Assembly: GCF_000744285.1 (NCBI RefSeq)
Contig: NZ_JQLQ01000002.1
Span: 372,001-436,000, forward strand
Source of the DNA: Carnobacterium pleistocenium FTR1
GTDB taxonomy: Bacteria; Bacillota; Bacilli; Lactobacillales; Carnobacteriaceae
Direction: 5' to 3'
DNA length: 64,000 bases
The notes beneath the pieces were generated by a model. The model was not told the DNA's origin, did no database searches, and saw nothing but the letters and a program-made list of their open reading frames with translations. Made by a program: the position numbers and the translations under genes. Shown piece after piece: positions 18,430 to 26,677 of the stretch (position 1 is its first letter; every line of letters begins with the position of its first letter).

Positions 18430-19165
18430 ACCCTTCTTGATAACAAGTGCAGCCACTTTGTCAGCAGTAGGAGTCATGTTTTTCGCACCTGTTACAGCGA
18501 GTGCGCATTGTGACACTATGGACGGTCCGGTTATTGGGGACGCGCAAACAGCTATTAAAGAAAACAATATCAACTATATCGCTAAATGGGTAACACCTGA
18601 AGAAGAATCCGAATTAACAGACATTTTTAACCAAACAATGGAAGTAAGGGATGATAGCCCAGAAGCGCAAGAACTAGCTGATCAATACTTATTTGAAAAT
18701 CTAGTTCGAGTTCATCGTGCTGGAGAAGGAGCACCTTATAGTGGAGTAAAACCAGAAGGAACTCCGATGGCTGAAGAAATAGTGGCAGCGGATGAAAGTA
18801 TTAAAGTAGGGAACTTAGATCCATTGAAAGATTTAGTAGAATCTGAAAAAATACCAGAATTAGAAGAGAGCTTGAATGATGTATTGGCAACAAAAGATTT
18901 TGATACGGATGACCTAGATGCAGGTAGAGAATACGTCATGAACTATGTGACATTCACCCACATGGCAGAAGGTGAGGAATTAGAAGGAGGACATGTTGAA
19001 GAAAGTCATGAAGCAGCAGAACAAGAAGAAGTAGAAGAAGAAGAAGCTGTTGAAGTCGATGAGACCGAAGTCGAAAAAGCAACAATAAATTGGCTTTCTT
19101 GGGGACTAGCAGGTCTATTCTTCATCACCACCATTATTGGATTCAGTAAAAAAAAAGCAAAATAA
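18422..19165 (+). CDS. DUF6448 family secreted protein with membrane anchor
   Basis: A 247-residue protein. Residues 1-32 form a signal peptide ending APVTASA; the mature chain would begin HCDTMDGPV. Residues 33-180 match the DUF6448 pattern (AHCDTMDGPVI, NYIAKWVTPEEE, VRVHRAGEGAPYSG). A very acidic linker (about 185-218) leads to a C-terminal membrane segment and KKKAK, with no LPxTG. ATG 18422 overlaps the dps stop by 8 bases and uses aaggggaag as RBS; a TTG at 18404 is less likely. No biochemical role is known to me. Coupling to dps and the metal ATPase suggests an extracellular metal-binding or redox role; the exposed His-Cys after cleavage fits that. Confidence 0.82.
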   Translation: MNKPFLITSAATLSAVGVMFFAPVTASAHCDTMDGPVIGDAQTAIKENNINYIAKWVTPEEESELTDIFNQTMEVRDDSPEAQELADQYLFENLVRVHRAGEGAPYSGVKPEGTPMAEEIVAADESIKVGNLDPLKDLVESEKIPELEESLNDVLATKDFDTDDLDAGREYVMNYVTFTHMAEGEELEGGHVEESHEAAEQEEVEEEEAVEVDETEVEKATINWLSWGLAGLFFITTIIGFSKKKAK

Positions 19166-19173
19166 GTAAAAAT

Positions 19174-19216
19174 AATACCCATCTCGAGTAACTTAATCGA
19201 GAAGGGTATTTATTTA
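19174..19216 (+). terminator. intrinsic terminator after DUF6448 gene
   Basis: AATACCC-A-TCTCGA (19174-19187) pairs with TCGAGA-A-GGGTATT (to 19210) with one A-A mismatch, then a T-rich tail. It separates the metal island from the signal peptidase gene. Confidence 0.82.
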
Positions 19217-19236
19217 AGTAAGAACAGGGGAAAATT

Positions 19237-19740
19237 ATGAAAAAAAACTTGAAACAGTATGTTATTTTTATCATACTTACCGTAATAATCTATTTATTCA
19301 TAAGAGGATTTCTATTTTTTATGATAGTCGTTCCTAGTCCCTCTATGTACCCGACCATTGATATCGGGGATCGGATAGTTACAACCCGCATTCACCAAGT
19401 AGAGAAAATCAATAGGGGAGACATTCTTGTGTTTGATTCCCAAGAGCTAGATGAAACACTCGTTAAAAGAGTGATTGGTCTTCCAAACGATCGGATCGAA
19501 ATTTTTGAGAATGGGGAAGTATGGGTGAATGGTTCGATACTAAATGAAGAATATGTTGCGTTCAATGGCACCGAATCTGGGTTATACACGGTACCTGAAA
19601 ATCATTATTTCTTTTTAGGAGATTACCGAATCCATTCGCTGGATAGCCGAAAATGGGATGATCCATATATTTCAGAAGAAAGTCTTCTCGGAAAAGCCCA
19701 ATGGATTCTTACTCCATGGGAGCGATCAGGAGAATTATAA
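19237..19740 (+). CDS. type I signal peptidase
   Basis: A 167-residue S26 signal peptidase with one N-terminal membrane segment (about 9-32). The catalytic serine is S36 in VPSPSMYPT and the general-base lysine is K77 in LVKRVIGLP. Box E reads GDYRIHSLDSRKW. It cleaves secretory signal peptides outside the membrane. Length matches short Gram-positive SipS/SipT types. It sits just after a secreted DUF6448 protein but behind a terminator, so a dedicated link is only possible. A weak AGGGG RBS precedes ATG 19237. Confidence 0.93.
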   Translation: MKKNLKQYVIFIILTVIIYLFIRGFLFFMIVVPSPSMYPTIDIGDRIVTTRIHQVEKINRGDILVFDSQELDETLVKRVIGLPNDRIEIFENGEVWVNGSILNEEYVAFNGTESGLYTVPENHYFFLGDYRIHSLDSRKWDDPYISEESLLGKAQWILTPWERSGEL

Positions 19741-19881
19741 AATGTCAAAATTTAACTAATGCACGAGCTAAATAAGAGATAGAATCAATTTAGGTAAGTC
19801 TAAAAATAAAAAGATAATAGCATAGTTAAATCCATCCTTTCCAAAAATAAAAAATTTGCTCATTTAGAAAGAAGGAAAATC

Positions 19882-20298
19882 ATGAATCAAATTGAAACGT
19901 ATAATGAAATATTAAATGGAAGCAGTTATTTAGCTTTGGCTACATCTGTTGAGGGAAGAGCCAATGTGCGAGTCGTGAATTATTATGAAAATCCGGTTAT
20001 ACCAGGAGTTTTATACATTCGAACAAAAAAAGATAAACAAAAAGTTGCTGAATTCACTGCAAATCCGGTCGTGGCTTTTTCAACTATCATCAAGTCTAAG
20101 TACGAGTATATTCGTGTGCAAAATGCCATTATTGAACAGTGTACAGAACCATTGTCAGAGGAAATAAAAATGGCATTTATAAAACGTGAGCCAAACTTTG
20201 TTGCAAAAAAAGATGGGACTATCTTTTTTGCCATCCATTTCCAATCTGCATCTGTTACAATAAACCCGACTAGTCCATCTTTAACAGTTAAGTTCTAA
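19882..20298 (+). CDS. pyridoxamine 5'-phosphate oxidase-fold protein
   Basis: A 138-residue protein of the FMN-binding split-barrel (PNPOx-like) family: LATSVEGRANVRVVNYYEN, LYIRTKKDKQKVAEF and NPVVAFSTI give the usual strand pattern. Members bind FMN or F420 and reduce or oxidise diverse substrates, so the reaction here is unknown. RBS gaaggaaa precedes ATG 19882. Neighbours give no clear functional clue. Confidence 0.8.
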   Translation: MNQIETYNEILNGSSYLALATSVEGRANVRVVNYYENPVIPGVLYIRTKKDKQKVAEFTANPVVAFSTIIKSKYEYIRVQNAIIEQCTEPLSEEIKMAFIKREPNFVAKKDGTIFFAIHFQSASVTINPTSPSLTVKF

Positions 20299-20368
20299 TA
20301 AGACTTTCAAAGTGGATTTTTAAAAATAAACCAGCATAATCAAATGATGAAAGAATTGGGGAATCAGC

Positions 20369-20971
20369 ATGCAGTATTATACAAAAAGAGGCGATCAAGG
20401 CAATACGAATATTATAACAGGTAGAACGGTACGGAAAGACTCTTCTCGAGTAGAAGCTTATGGTACGATTGATGAATTAAATTCCTTAATAGGGCTTATT
20501 ATCAGTCAGGTCGATGGGGGAAATCGGGAATTAAAAGATGAACTTCTTATGATTCAGCATTTCTTATTCGATTGTGGCACCGATTTAGCAGTACCTGATG
20601 AAAAAATACCCTATAAGATTACGGAAGAAGAAACTAGATTTTTGGAACAACGAATCGATTACTATACACCCATTCCTGTAGAAGTTGATAAATTTATTAT
20701 TCCAGGGGGTTCTCCTTTGGCTGCACATATGCAATTGGCTAGAACAGTGACTAGAAGAGCAGAAAGAAGAATTGTAACTTTTATTAACGAAGAAGAAAAA
20801 ACAAATAGGCACGTACTAATATTTGTGAACCGTTTGTCTGATTACTTTTTTGCATTGGGTCGAGTCGTAAACCATAATGAGGGCATCAAAGAACCGCTTT
20901 ATGAACGTGGAGGAACGGTATTTCATGAAAGTTTCAAAACAGCTGATAAAAGAATGAAAAAAGAAGACTGA
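20369..20971 (+). CDS. PduO-type ATP:cob(I)alamin adenosyltransferase
   Basis: A 200-residue PduO-type (MMAB-like) corrinoid adenosyltransferase, which makes adenosylcobalamin from cob(I)alamin and ATP. The ATP-binding N-terminus YTKRGDQGNTNIITG and the conserved RRAERR stretch with VNRLSDYFFALGR are present. Length is normal. It stands alone; no cobalamin-dependent enzyme or microcompartment gene is in the window, so it may serve a glycerol or diol dehydratase elsewhere. ATG 20369 has a weak RBS (ttgggg). A terminator follows. Confidence 0.93.
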   Translation: MQYYTKRGDQGNTNIITGRTVRKDSSRVEAYGTIDELNSLIGLIISQVDGGNRELKDELLMIQHFLFDCGTDLAVPDEKIPYKITEEETRFLEQRIDYYTPIPVEVDKFIIPGGSPLAAHMQLARTVTRRAERRIVTFINEEEKTNRHVLIFVNRLSDYFFALGRVVNHNEGIKEPLYERGGTVFHESFKTADKRMKKED

Positions 20972-21004
20972 CAGATGATTTAGTATAAGTATAGCTTGAA
21001 CTGA

Positions 21005-21048
21005 AGAGTATTCTACCGCTTAAAAGCAGTAGAATACTCTTTTTTTTA
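21005..21048 (+). terminator. intrinsic terminator after adenosyltransferase gene
   Basis: Perfect 12-bp stem AGAGTATTCTAC / GTAGAATACTCT (21005-21016, 21029-21040) followed by eight T. Confidence 0.93.
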
Positions 21049-21085
21049 ACTTTATTTTATAGTAAGTTAAAAAAATAAAAATAAA

Positions 21086-21126
21086 TTGATATTCATCTAT
21101 ATAAGAGTATACTAATCATATAGATG
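21086..21126 (+). promoter_or_regulatory. ArsR-type promoter/operator 1
   Basis: TTGATA (21086-21091) and TATACT (21108-21113) at 16-base spacing form a promoter. A perfect 9-bp inverted repeat, CATCTATAT (21094-21102) and ATATAGATG (21118-21126), spans the spacer and the -10, as expected for an ArsR operator. Confidence 0.75.
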
Positions 21127-21214
21127 GAATTCGATATCGATAATCATCAATGCTATTGTTATCTTTAAATAAATAAAAATTATTGTGACGACAATGACGG
21201 AAGGAGTGATTTTG

Positions 21215-21502
21215 ATGGAACAAGATTATAAAGTATATGCAAAAGCTTTAAAAGTTTTATCAGATGAAACAAGGCTAAAAATCATGGATTTGTTAGGAGA
21301 TGGTGAATTATGTGCTTGCGATTTATTGAGAGAATTTTCAATCACGCAGCCTACGCTTTCTTACCACATGAAAACCTTGTGTGACAGCGGTTTGGTTGTC
21401 AGCAGAAAAGACGGCAGTATGGTGAAATATACCATCGACCACGAATCTTTAGATGCTTTGAAGGCTTTTTTTAAGCACATGTCTAGTGGGATGCCTGTAT
21501 AA
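21215..21502 (+). CDS. arsR: ArsR-family arsenic-responsive repressor (copy 1)
   Basis: A 95-residue winged-helix repressor. ELCACDLL carries the As(III)-type cysteines C33 and C35 at the start of the DNA-binding helix, followed by the recognition region TQPTLSYHMKTL. The family releases DNA when As(III) or Sb(III) binds. ATG 21215 follows aaggag at good spacing; the longer in-frame start at 21185 lacks an RBS. It is the first gene after the inverted-repeat promoter, so it is probably autoregulated. Confidence 0.92.
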   Translation: MEQDYKVYAKALKVLSDETRLKIMDLLGDGELCACDLLREFSITQPTLSYHMKTLCDSGLVVSRKDGSMVKYTIDHESLDALKAFFKHMSSGMPV

Positions 21503-21523
21503 AAAATATAGGAGATGCAACTA

Positions 21524-22528
21524 ATGGACGCATTTACTTGGCTGAATAATCAGCTATTCAAAATGGTATGGTTAAATGATCTGATGGGCAAGTTGGTTGA
21601 AAATGTTTTTAGCTTAGACCTCAATAGCCGTAGCGGAGCTAGCTTGCAATTTTTCCTTTTTGATACTATAAAAATCTTTATCCTATTATCGGTATTGATT
21701 TTCATGATTTCTTATATACAGAGTTATTTTCCACCAGAACGGACGAAAAATATTTTGGGTCACTTTAGCGGGGTGACAGCTAGTATATTGGCTGCTTTAC
21801 TTGGTACGGTGACGCCTTTTTGCTCTTGCTCCTCAATCCCGTTGTTTATCGGATTTACCGGTTCTGGATTGCCGTTAGCAGTAACGTTTTCCTTCTTGAT
21901 TTCTTCCCCATTAGTTGATTTGGCATCTGTCATCTTGCTGGCAAGTATCTTTAATTGGCGGATTGCCTTTGCTTATGTAATTGTCGGTTTATTTTTGGCG
22001 GTAGTCGGTGGAACCATCATCGGAAAAGCACACTTAGAAGATCAGGTGGCATCTTTTGTTTATGGTAAAAGCAATGGGGATATTCCTGAAGAGAAATTAA
22101 CCAGAAAAGACCGAATTGCTTTTAGTGTAGAACAAGTAAAAGATGTCGTCAAAAAAGTATGGGTTTATATATTAGTGGGTGTTGGAATTGGTGCGGCTAT
22201 TCATAATTGGATACCAGAATCAATTATTACCGCTATTCTAGGTCAAGATAAATGGTACTCCGTATTGGTAGCAGCCATTATTGGTGTACCTATGTATGCA
22301 GACATTTTTGGGACTTTGCCAATCGCGGAAGCACTAGCTGTAAAAGGCGTCGGTTTAGGTACAGTCTTAGCCTTTATGATGAGCGTGACAGCTTTGTCTT
22401 TGCCGTCACTCATCATGCTAAAGCAAGTTGTAAAAACGAAACTATTGGCTGTCTTCTTCTCAGTCGTCGTTTTGGGAATTATCTTGATTGGCTACTTATT
22501 TAATTTCTTTACACCTTTCTTTATGTAA
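21524..22528 (+). CDS. ArsP-like permease (DUF318 family)
   Basis: A 334-residue membrane protein with about eight helices. TPFCSCSSIPLF, with its paired cysteines, is the hallmark of the ArsP_1/DUF318 permease family; some members export methylated trivalent arsenicals. The second half repeats the fold (MYADIFGTLPIAEAL). Start ATG 21524 is 9 bases after AGGAG; the in-frame ATG at 21515 directly abuts that RBS. It is 21 bases after arsR and precedes a CxxC protein, so the trio forms one operon. Substrate in this organism is inferred from context. Confidence 0.88.
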   Translation: MDAFTWLNNQLFKMVWLNDLMGKLVENVFSLDLNSRSGASLQFFLFDTIKIFILLSVLIFMISYIQSYFPPERTKNILGHFSGVTASILAALLGTVTPFCSCSSIPLFIGFTGSGLPLAVTFSFLISSPLVDLASVILLASIFNWRIAFAYVIVGLFLAVVGGTIIGKAHLEDQVASFVYGKSNGDIPEEKLTRKDRIAFSVEQVKDVVKKVWVYILVGVGIGAAIHNWIPESIITAILGQDKWYSVLVAAIIGVPMYADIFGTLPIAEALAVKGVGLGTVLAFMMSVTALSLPSLIMLKQVVKTKLLAVFFSVVVLGIILIGYLFNFFTPFFM

Positions 22529-22561
22529 AAAATACAACTATTAACTAGGAGGAATATTATC

Positions 22562-22798
22562 ATGGAAATCAAAATTTTAGGTTCAGGTTGTAAAAATTGT
22601 GTGAAATTGGCTGGAAATACAGAAGAAGCGTTGAAGACTTTAGGTATGGAAGCAACTATCACGAAAGTGACCGATTTGCAAGAAATAGTAGCTTACGGAG
22701 TTATGAGGACACCCGCACTTGTCATCGATGAGAAAGTTGTTTCTTACGGAAAAGTAACTAAACCGGAAGAAATCGTAGAGATAGTAAAAAATAGATAA
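22562..22798 (+). CDS. small thioredoxin-fold protein (GCKNC)
   Basis: A 78-residue thioredoxin-like protein of the MTH895/redox-active disulfide type: GSGCKNCVKL active site, cis-proline loop in MRTPALVID. These are frequently paired with DUF318 permeases (family knowledge). It probably supplies or relays thiols for the permease's cysteines or for an arsenical; this is inference. RBS taggagg before ATG 22562. Confidence 0.88.
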   Translation: MEIKILGSGCKNCVKLAGNTEEALKTLGMEATITKVTDLQEIVAYGVMRTPALVIDEKVVSYGKVTKPEEIVEIVKNR

Positions 22799-22805
22799 AG
22801 TAAAA

Positions 22806-22846
22806 AAAGTGCTGTGCAGGAAAATCTCCTGTATAGCACTTTTTTA
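22806..22846 (+). terminator. intrinsic terminator between the two ars units
   Basis: AAAGTGCT and CAGGA pair with TCCTG and AGCACTTT, with a small internal loop, then a T run. It divides the arsenic cluster into two transcripts. Confidence 0.85.
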
Positions 22847-22862
22847 TTTTTGACATTTGTAA

Positions 22863-22932
22863 TTGACTATATATGAATAAAGTTTTATAGTATATATAGA
22901 TATATATGTATCTATCTATATATATATACTAT
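22863..22932 (+). promoter_or_regulatory. ArsR-type promoter/operator 2
   Basis: TTGACT (22863-22868), 17 bases, TATAGT (22886-22891). A long TA-rich inverted repeat (about 22887-22932; ATAGTATATATAGATA opposite TATCTATATATATATACTAT) overlaps the -10. It contains the TATAGAT / ATCTATA core also present in operator 1, so one ArsR could bind both. Confidence 0.65.
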
Positions 22933-22975
22933 CTGCGCGTTTTAAATCGGTTAAGTCCAAAAGGAGAGATAAATA

Positions 22976-23311
22976 ATGACAGAATTGACATTATTCGAAC
23001 CAGCAATGTGCTGCAGTACAGGCGTATGTGGACCATCTGTTGATGCAGACTTAATTCGGATCACAAGTGTCTTGCAGCTAATACGTCCGTTAGATGGAAA
23101 ACAATTGGTGCGCTACAATTTGAGTTCGAATCCTAACTCCTTCGTACGCAATCAAAGCATCACAAAATTAATGCAAGAAGAGGGAATCGATTGTTTGCCA
23201 GTGACAGTATTAAATAACGAGACAATCGTAAAAAGCAAAGAGTACCCAACCAATAAAGAAATTTCTGAGTGGCTTAAGTTGCGTTTGGAAGAAGTAGAAG
23301 TCTCACTTTAA
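22976..23311 (+). CDS. arsD: ArsD arsenic metallochaperone
   Basis: A 111-residue ArsD-family protein. C12, C13 and C18 (AMCCSTGVCG) match the three As(III)-binding cysteines of E. coli ArsD. ArsD hands As(III) to the ArsA ATPase and weakly represses ars operons. No arsA gene is in the window; the efflux protein here is Acr3-type, so ArsD may act as a buffer or regulator. RBS ggagag precedes ATG 22976. First gene of the second ars transcript. Confidence 0.92.
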   Translation: MTELTLFEPAMCCSTGVCGPSVDADLIRITSVLQLIRPLDGKQLVRYNLSSNPNSFVRNQSITKLMQEEGIDCLPVTVLNNETIVKSKEYPTNKEISEWLKLRLEEVEVSL

Positions 23312-23331
23312 AAGTAGAAAGGAAGATGGAA

Positions 23332-23676
23332 ATGAGTTATGAAGAGTATGCGAAAATTGCCAAAGCTTTATCGGAACCAAAACGTGTGAAAATACTAGAT
23401 ATGTTGTCGTGCGGAGAAATGTGTGCTTGTGATATTTTAGAACATTTTGATTTCACCCAACCAACTTTGTCCCATCATATTAAAGTTTTAGCAGAAGCTG
23501 GTTTGGTAACATCTGTCAAGAGTGGAACATGGCAGCATTATTCAATCAATAAAAAAGTAGCGGATCAATACATTCAAGAAACCGTTCAATTATTGATACA
23601 CTCAGAAGAATGTGTCTGCAAAGTAGAAGGAGATAAGGTTGAGGCAGATAGTTTGTCTTCCGTTATTTCAGGTTGA
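23332..23676 (+). CDS. arsR: ArsR-family arsenic-responsive repressor (copy 2)
   Basis: A 114-residue ArsR protein, clearly related to copy 1 but distinct. EMCACDIL gives C31 and C33; there is a further Cys at 27 and a C-terminal CVC, so it may bind metal in an extra or different site. Recognition region TQPTLSHHIKVL resembles copy 1. ATG 23332 has the better spacing from aaagga; ATG 23326 is also possible. It sits between arsD and acr3 in one operon. Confidence 0.9.
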   Translation: MSYEEYAKIAKALSEPKRVKILDMLSCGEMCACDILEHFDFTQPTLSHHIKVLAEAGLVTSVKSGTWQHYSINKKVADQYIQETVQLLIHSEECVCKVEGDKVEADSLSSVISG

Positions 23677-23700
23677 AAATTTTTTTAATGGAGGAAAGTC

Positions 23701-24780
23701 ATGAAAGAAGCAGAAGTACAAGAAAAAGTCATACTAAAGAATAGCGGAATTGGATTGTGGGAACGTTACTTAAGCCTATGGGTTGCCCTTTCAATGGTTG
23801 TAGGTGTATTGCTAGGGCAATTTACACCTGCAATTCCAGAATTTTTAAGTCAATTTGAATATTATAACGTATCCATTCCAACAGCAATATTGATTTGGCT
23901 AATGATTTTCCCCATGATGTTAAAAATTGATTTTGGTAGTATAGTCCATGCGACAAAAAAACCAAAAGGGCTTATTTTAACGACGACCATTAATTGGTTG
24001 ATCAAACCATTTACCATGTTCGCCATATCTGCCTTTTTCTTTTTAGTTGTATTCAGACCGTTTTTAAGTCCAGATTTAGCTCGTGAGTACATAGCTGGTG
24101 CTATTCTCTTAGGTGCAGCTCCTTGTACGGCCATGGTATTTGTATGGAGTGAACTAACTAAAGGAGATCCAGCTTACACCTTATTGCAAGTATCAATAAA
24201 CGATATCATTGTTCTCTTTCTATATGCGCCAATTGTTGCATTGTTATTGGGTATAGGCAATGTCTCTGTGCCTATAAATACACTTTTACTTTCGATTTTT
24301 GTGTTCATTGTGATTCCGTTAGCGTTGGGGATCATTGTTAGAAAATATGTCGTTAAGAAAAAAGGAACAAATTATTTTGAAAAAGATTTTGTAAATAAAT
24401 TTGATGGGACGACGCGAATAGGATTATTATTGACCTTAGTTATTATCTTTTCTTTCCAAGGCGGACGTATTATAAGTAATCCGTTCCATATTTTGTTGAT
24501 TGCCATTCCGTTGATTATTCAAAGTTTCGTGATTTTTTTCCTTGGGTATGGCGGCGCGAAAGCGTGCAAATTACCATTTTCAATTGCAGCACCAGCAGCT
24601 ATGGTTGGAACAAGTAATTTTTTTGAACTTGCTGTAGCCGTTTCAATTTCACTGTTCGGATTAAACTCTGGAGCGACTTTAGCAACAGTTGTCGGTGTTT
24701 TAGTAGAAGTTCCCATTATGTTATTACTAGTCAGAATCGCAAATAAAACGAAGCATTGGTTTAAAGGATATGAATATTAA
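23701..24780 (+). CDS. Acr3-type arsenite efflux permease
   Basis: A 359-residue membrane protein with ten predicted helices. The Acr3 features are seen: WERYLSLWVALSM at the N-terminus, LGAAPCTAMVFVWS with the essential cysteine in helix 4, and the MVGTSNFFELAVA stretch. It extrudes arsenite using the proton gradient. RBS ggaggaaag, ATG 23701. Downstream is CoA-disulfide reductase, consistent with thiol supply for As(III) handling. Confidence 0.93.
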   Translation: MKEAEVQEKVILKNSGIGLWERYLSLWVALSMVVGVLLGQFTPAIPEFLSQFEYYNVSIPTAILIWLMIFPMMLKIDFGSIVHATKKPKGLILTTTINWLIKPFTMFAISAFFFLVVFRPFLSPDLAREYIAGAILLGAAPCTAMVFVWSELTKGDPAYTLLQVSINDIIVLFLYAPIVALLLGIGNVSVPINTLLLSIFVFIVIPLALGIIVRKYVVKKKGTNYFEKDFVNKFDGTTRIGLLLTLVIIFSFQGGRIISNPFHILLIAIPLIIQSFVIFFLGYGGAKACKLPFSIAAPAAMVGTSNFFELAVAVSISLFGLNSGATLATVVGVLVEVPIMLLLVRIANKTKHWFKGYEY

Positions 24781-24825
24781 ACTTAAAATGACAGTAGGGA
24801 CGATTAAAAGAAAAGAGGAGAAAAT

Positions 24826-26490
24826 ATGAAAATCATCGTAATTGGATCCGTTGCTTCAGGTACATCTGTAGCAGCTAAAGCTAGAAGAAACACAGAGGAA
24901 GCTGAAATTGTGGTATATGATCAAGGAAAAGATATTTCTTATTCTGTCTGTGGCATTCCTTATCAAATTGGTGGAGAAGTTGAAGAGTTGAGTGAATTAA
25001 CACCTAGAAATGCGGCATGGTTTAAAAAGAGATACAATGTTTCAGTATTTACTGAACATAAAGTAATTAAAATTGATCATGAAGCCAAACAATTAGAGGT
25101 TATGAATCTTATTACTGGTGAAAAAAAAGTAGAACACTATGATGTATTGGTATTTGCAACAGGTGCTTCTTCGTTCACACCACCTCCATTCAACCAAAGA
25201 AAGTATGATAATGTTTTCCAAATCCGTAATATCCAGGATGCACGAGATATCGGAGCTTTTTCAACAACGAAACAACCTAAAAAAGCGTTAATTATTGGTG
25301 CTGGTTTTATTGGTCTAGAGATGACAGAACAATTAGTGCATAAAGGTTTGGAAGTAACTGTTGTTCAATTAGAGGATCAAGTTATGCCGCCAATGGATGC
25401 AGATATGGCTTTCCGAGTAGAAGAGCATATGCGTGAAAAAGGTGTCAATCTTTTCTTGAGCGATACTGTAAAAACAATTGAAGGAGAAAGTTCGATTGAG
25501 AGAGTTATCACGACAAATGGCGTTACCATCGAACCAGATATCGTGATTCTTTCTGCAGGTGTCCGTCCAAATACTGAACTAGCTAAGGAAATTGGGGTAG
25601 AACTTGGGGCTTCAAGAGCGATTGCGGTAAACAAAAAAATGCAAACGAATTTGCTTGATGTCTATGCTGTTGGAGATGTGGCAGAGAGTTTTTCTGTAAT
25701 TACTGGCAAACCAATCTATCGTCCACTAGGTTCGACTGCTAATAAAATGGGTCGAATTGCTGGAGATGTCATCACTGGTGGAGATTTAGAACACAGAGGT
25801 GTATTAGGAACCGGAATCTTCAGAATTTTTGACCTTGATGTTGGACAAACAGGATTAACGGAAAAAGAAGCTAAAAGAGAAGGATATGATGTTGAAATTT
25901 TGCATAATATCAAATCTGATCACGCTGAATATTTAGGTGGTAAAGAATTAATCATCAAGGCATTAGCCGATAAAAAGACTGGTCGTATTCTTGGAGCACA
26001 AGCAGTTGGTCAAGGTGGGGTAGACAAACGAATCGACGTTATCGCAACAGCTATCACTTTTAAAGCTAAAGCAGAAGATTTATTCCATTTAGATTTAGCG
26101 TATGCTCCGCCATTTGCAACAACAAAAGATCCTATCCTCTATACTGGGATGGCGTTAGATAACGCCTTAAAACGTAATCCGTTACTAACACCAGCTGAGT
26201 TAGTTAATCGTCAAAATAATGGAGAATTACTGCAAATCGTTGATACGCGCTCCAAAAAAGACTTTGAAAAGGCTCATTTAGAAGGTGCGGTTCATATCCC
26301 ACTTGCAGAATTGCGAGAAAGAAATGAAGAGTTGAATAAATCCCTTGTGACAATCACTTATTGCAATAAAGGTGTCACCGGAAATGCTGCTCAAAACGTA
26401 TTGATCAATGATGGGTTTGAAAAAGTGTATAATTTATCTGGTGGAAATAAAAACTATCAAAGTTATGTCAAAATGTTAGCTCAAAAATAA
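24826..26490 (+). CDS. cdr: CoA-disulfide reductase with C-terminal rhodanese domain
   Basis: A 554-residue flavoprotein. The N-terminal FAD motif is GSVASGTSVA, the redox cysteine is C42 in SYSVCGIPYQ, and a second nucleotide motif is IGAGFIGLEM. The last 100 residues are a rhodanese domain with active-site loop TYCNKGVTG. This CoADR-RHD architecture reduces CoA disulfide, persulfide or polysulfide with NAD(P)H. It lies 45 bases after acr3 with its own RBS agagga, and ends at a strong terminator, so it belongs to the second ars operon; a role in keeping thiols reduced under arsenite is inference. Confidence 0.92.
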   Translation: MKIIVIGSVASGTSVAAKARRNTEEAEIVVYDQGKDISYSVCGIPYQIGGEVEELSELTPRNAAWFKKRYNVSVFTEHKVIKIDHEAKQLEVMNLITGEKKVEHYDVLVFATGASSFTPPPFNQRKYDNVFQIRNIQDARDIGAFSTTKQPKKALIIGAGFIGLEMTEQLVHKGLEVTVVQLEDQVMPPMDADMAFRVEEHMREKGVNLFLSDTVKTIEGESSIERVITTNGVTIEPDIVILSAGVRPNTELAKEIGVELGASRAIAVNKKMQTNLLDVYAVGDVAESFSVITGKPIYRPLGSTANKMGRIAGDVITGGDLEHRGVLGTGIFRIFDLDVGQTGLTEKEAKREGYDVEILHNIKSDHAEYLGGKELIIKALADKKTGRILGAQAVGQGGVDKRIDVIATAITFKAKAEDLFHLDLAYAPPFATTKDPILYTGMALDNALKRNPLLTPAELVNRQNNGELLQIVDTRSKKDFEKAHLEGAVHIPLAELRERNEELNKSLVTITYCNKGVTGNAAQNVLINDGFEKVYNLSGGNKNYQSYVKMLAQK

Positions 26491-26518
26491 AGGTCATGCA
26501 GTTAGGTAGTTTAAAAAC

Positions 26519-26566
26519 AAAAAGAGCAGTAAATCTATTATTGATAGATTTACTGCTCTTTTTGTT
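26519..26566 (+). terminator. intrinsic terminator after the ars operon
   Basis: Perfect stem of at least 17 bp, AAAGAGCAGTAAATCTAT (26521-26538) with its complement ending at 26560, loop ATTG, then TTTT. It could act in both directions. Confidence 0.95.
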
Positions 26567-26677
26567 TGCTATTTAATGGAGATAGATCAATGTAAAAGTA
26601 GATAAACATAATTGAACTTACTTTCTCGTAAGTACAAAAATTTTTTTATTGCACTGTTTAAGTCTACTAGTTATTTT

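Noticed and set aside
22887-22932. TA-rich run as a replication or unwinding element
   Set aside because: It is an inverted repeat overlapping a good promoter in front of arsD, so an ArsR operator explains it better.
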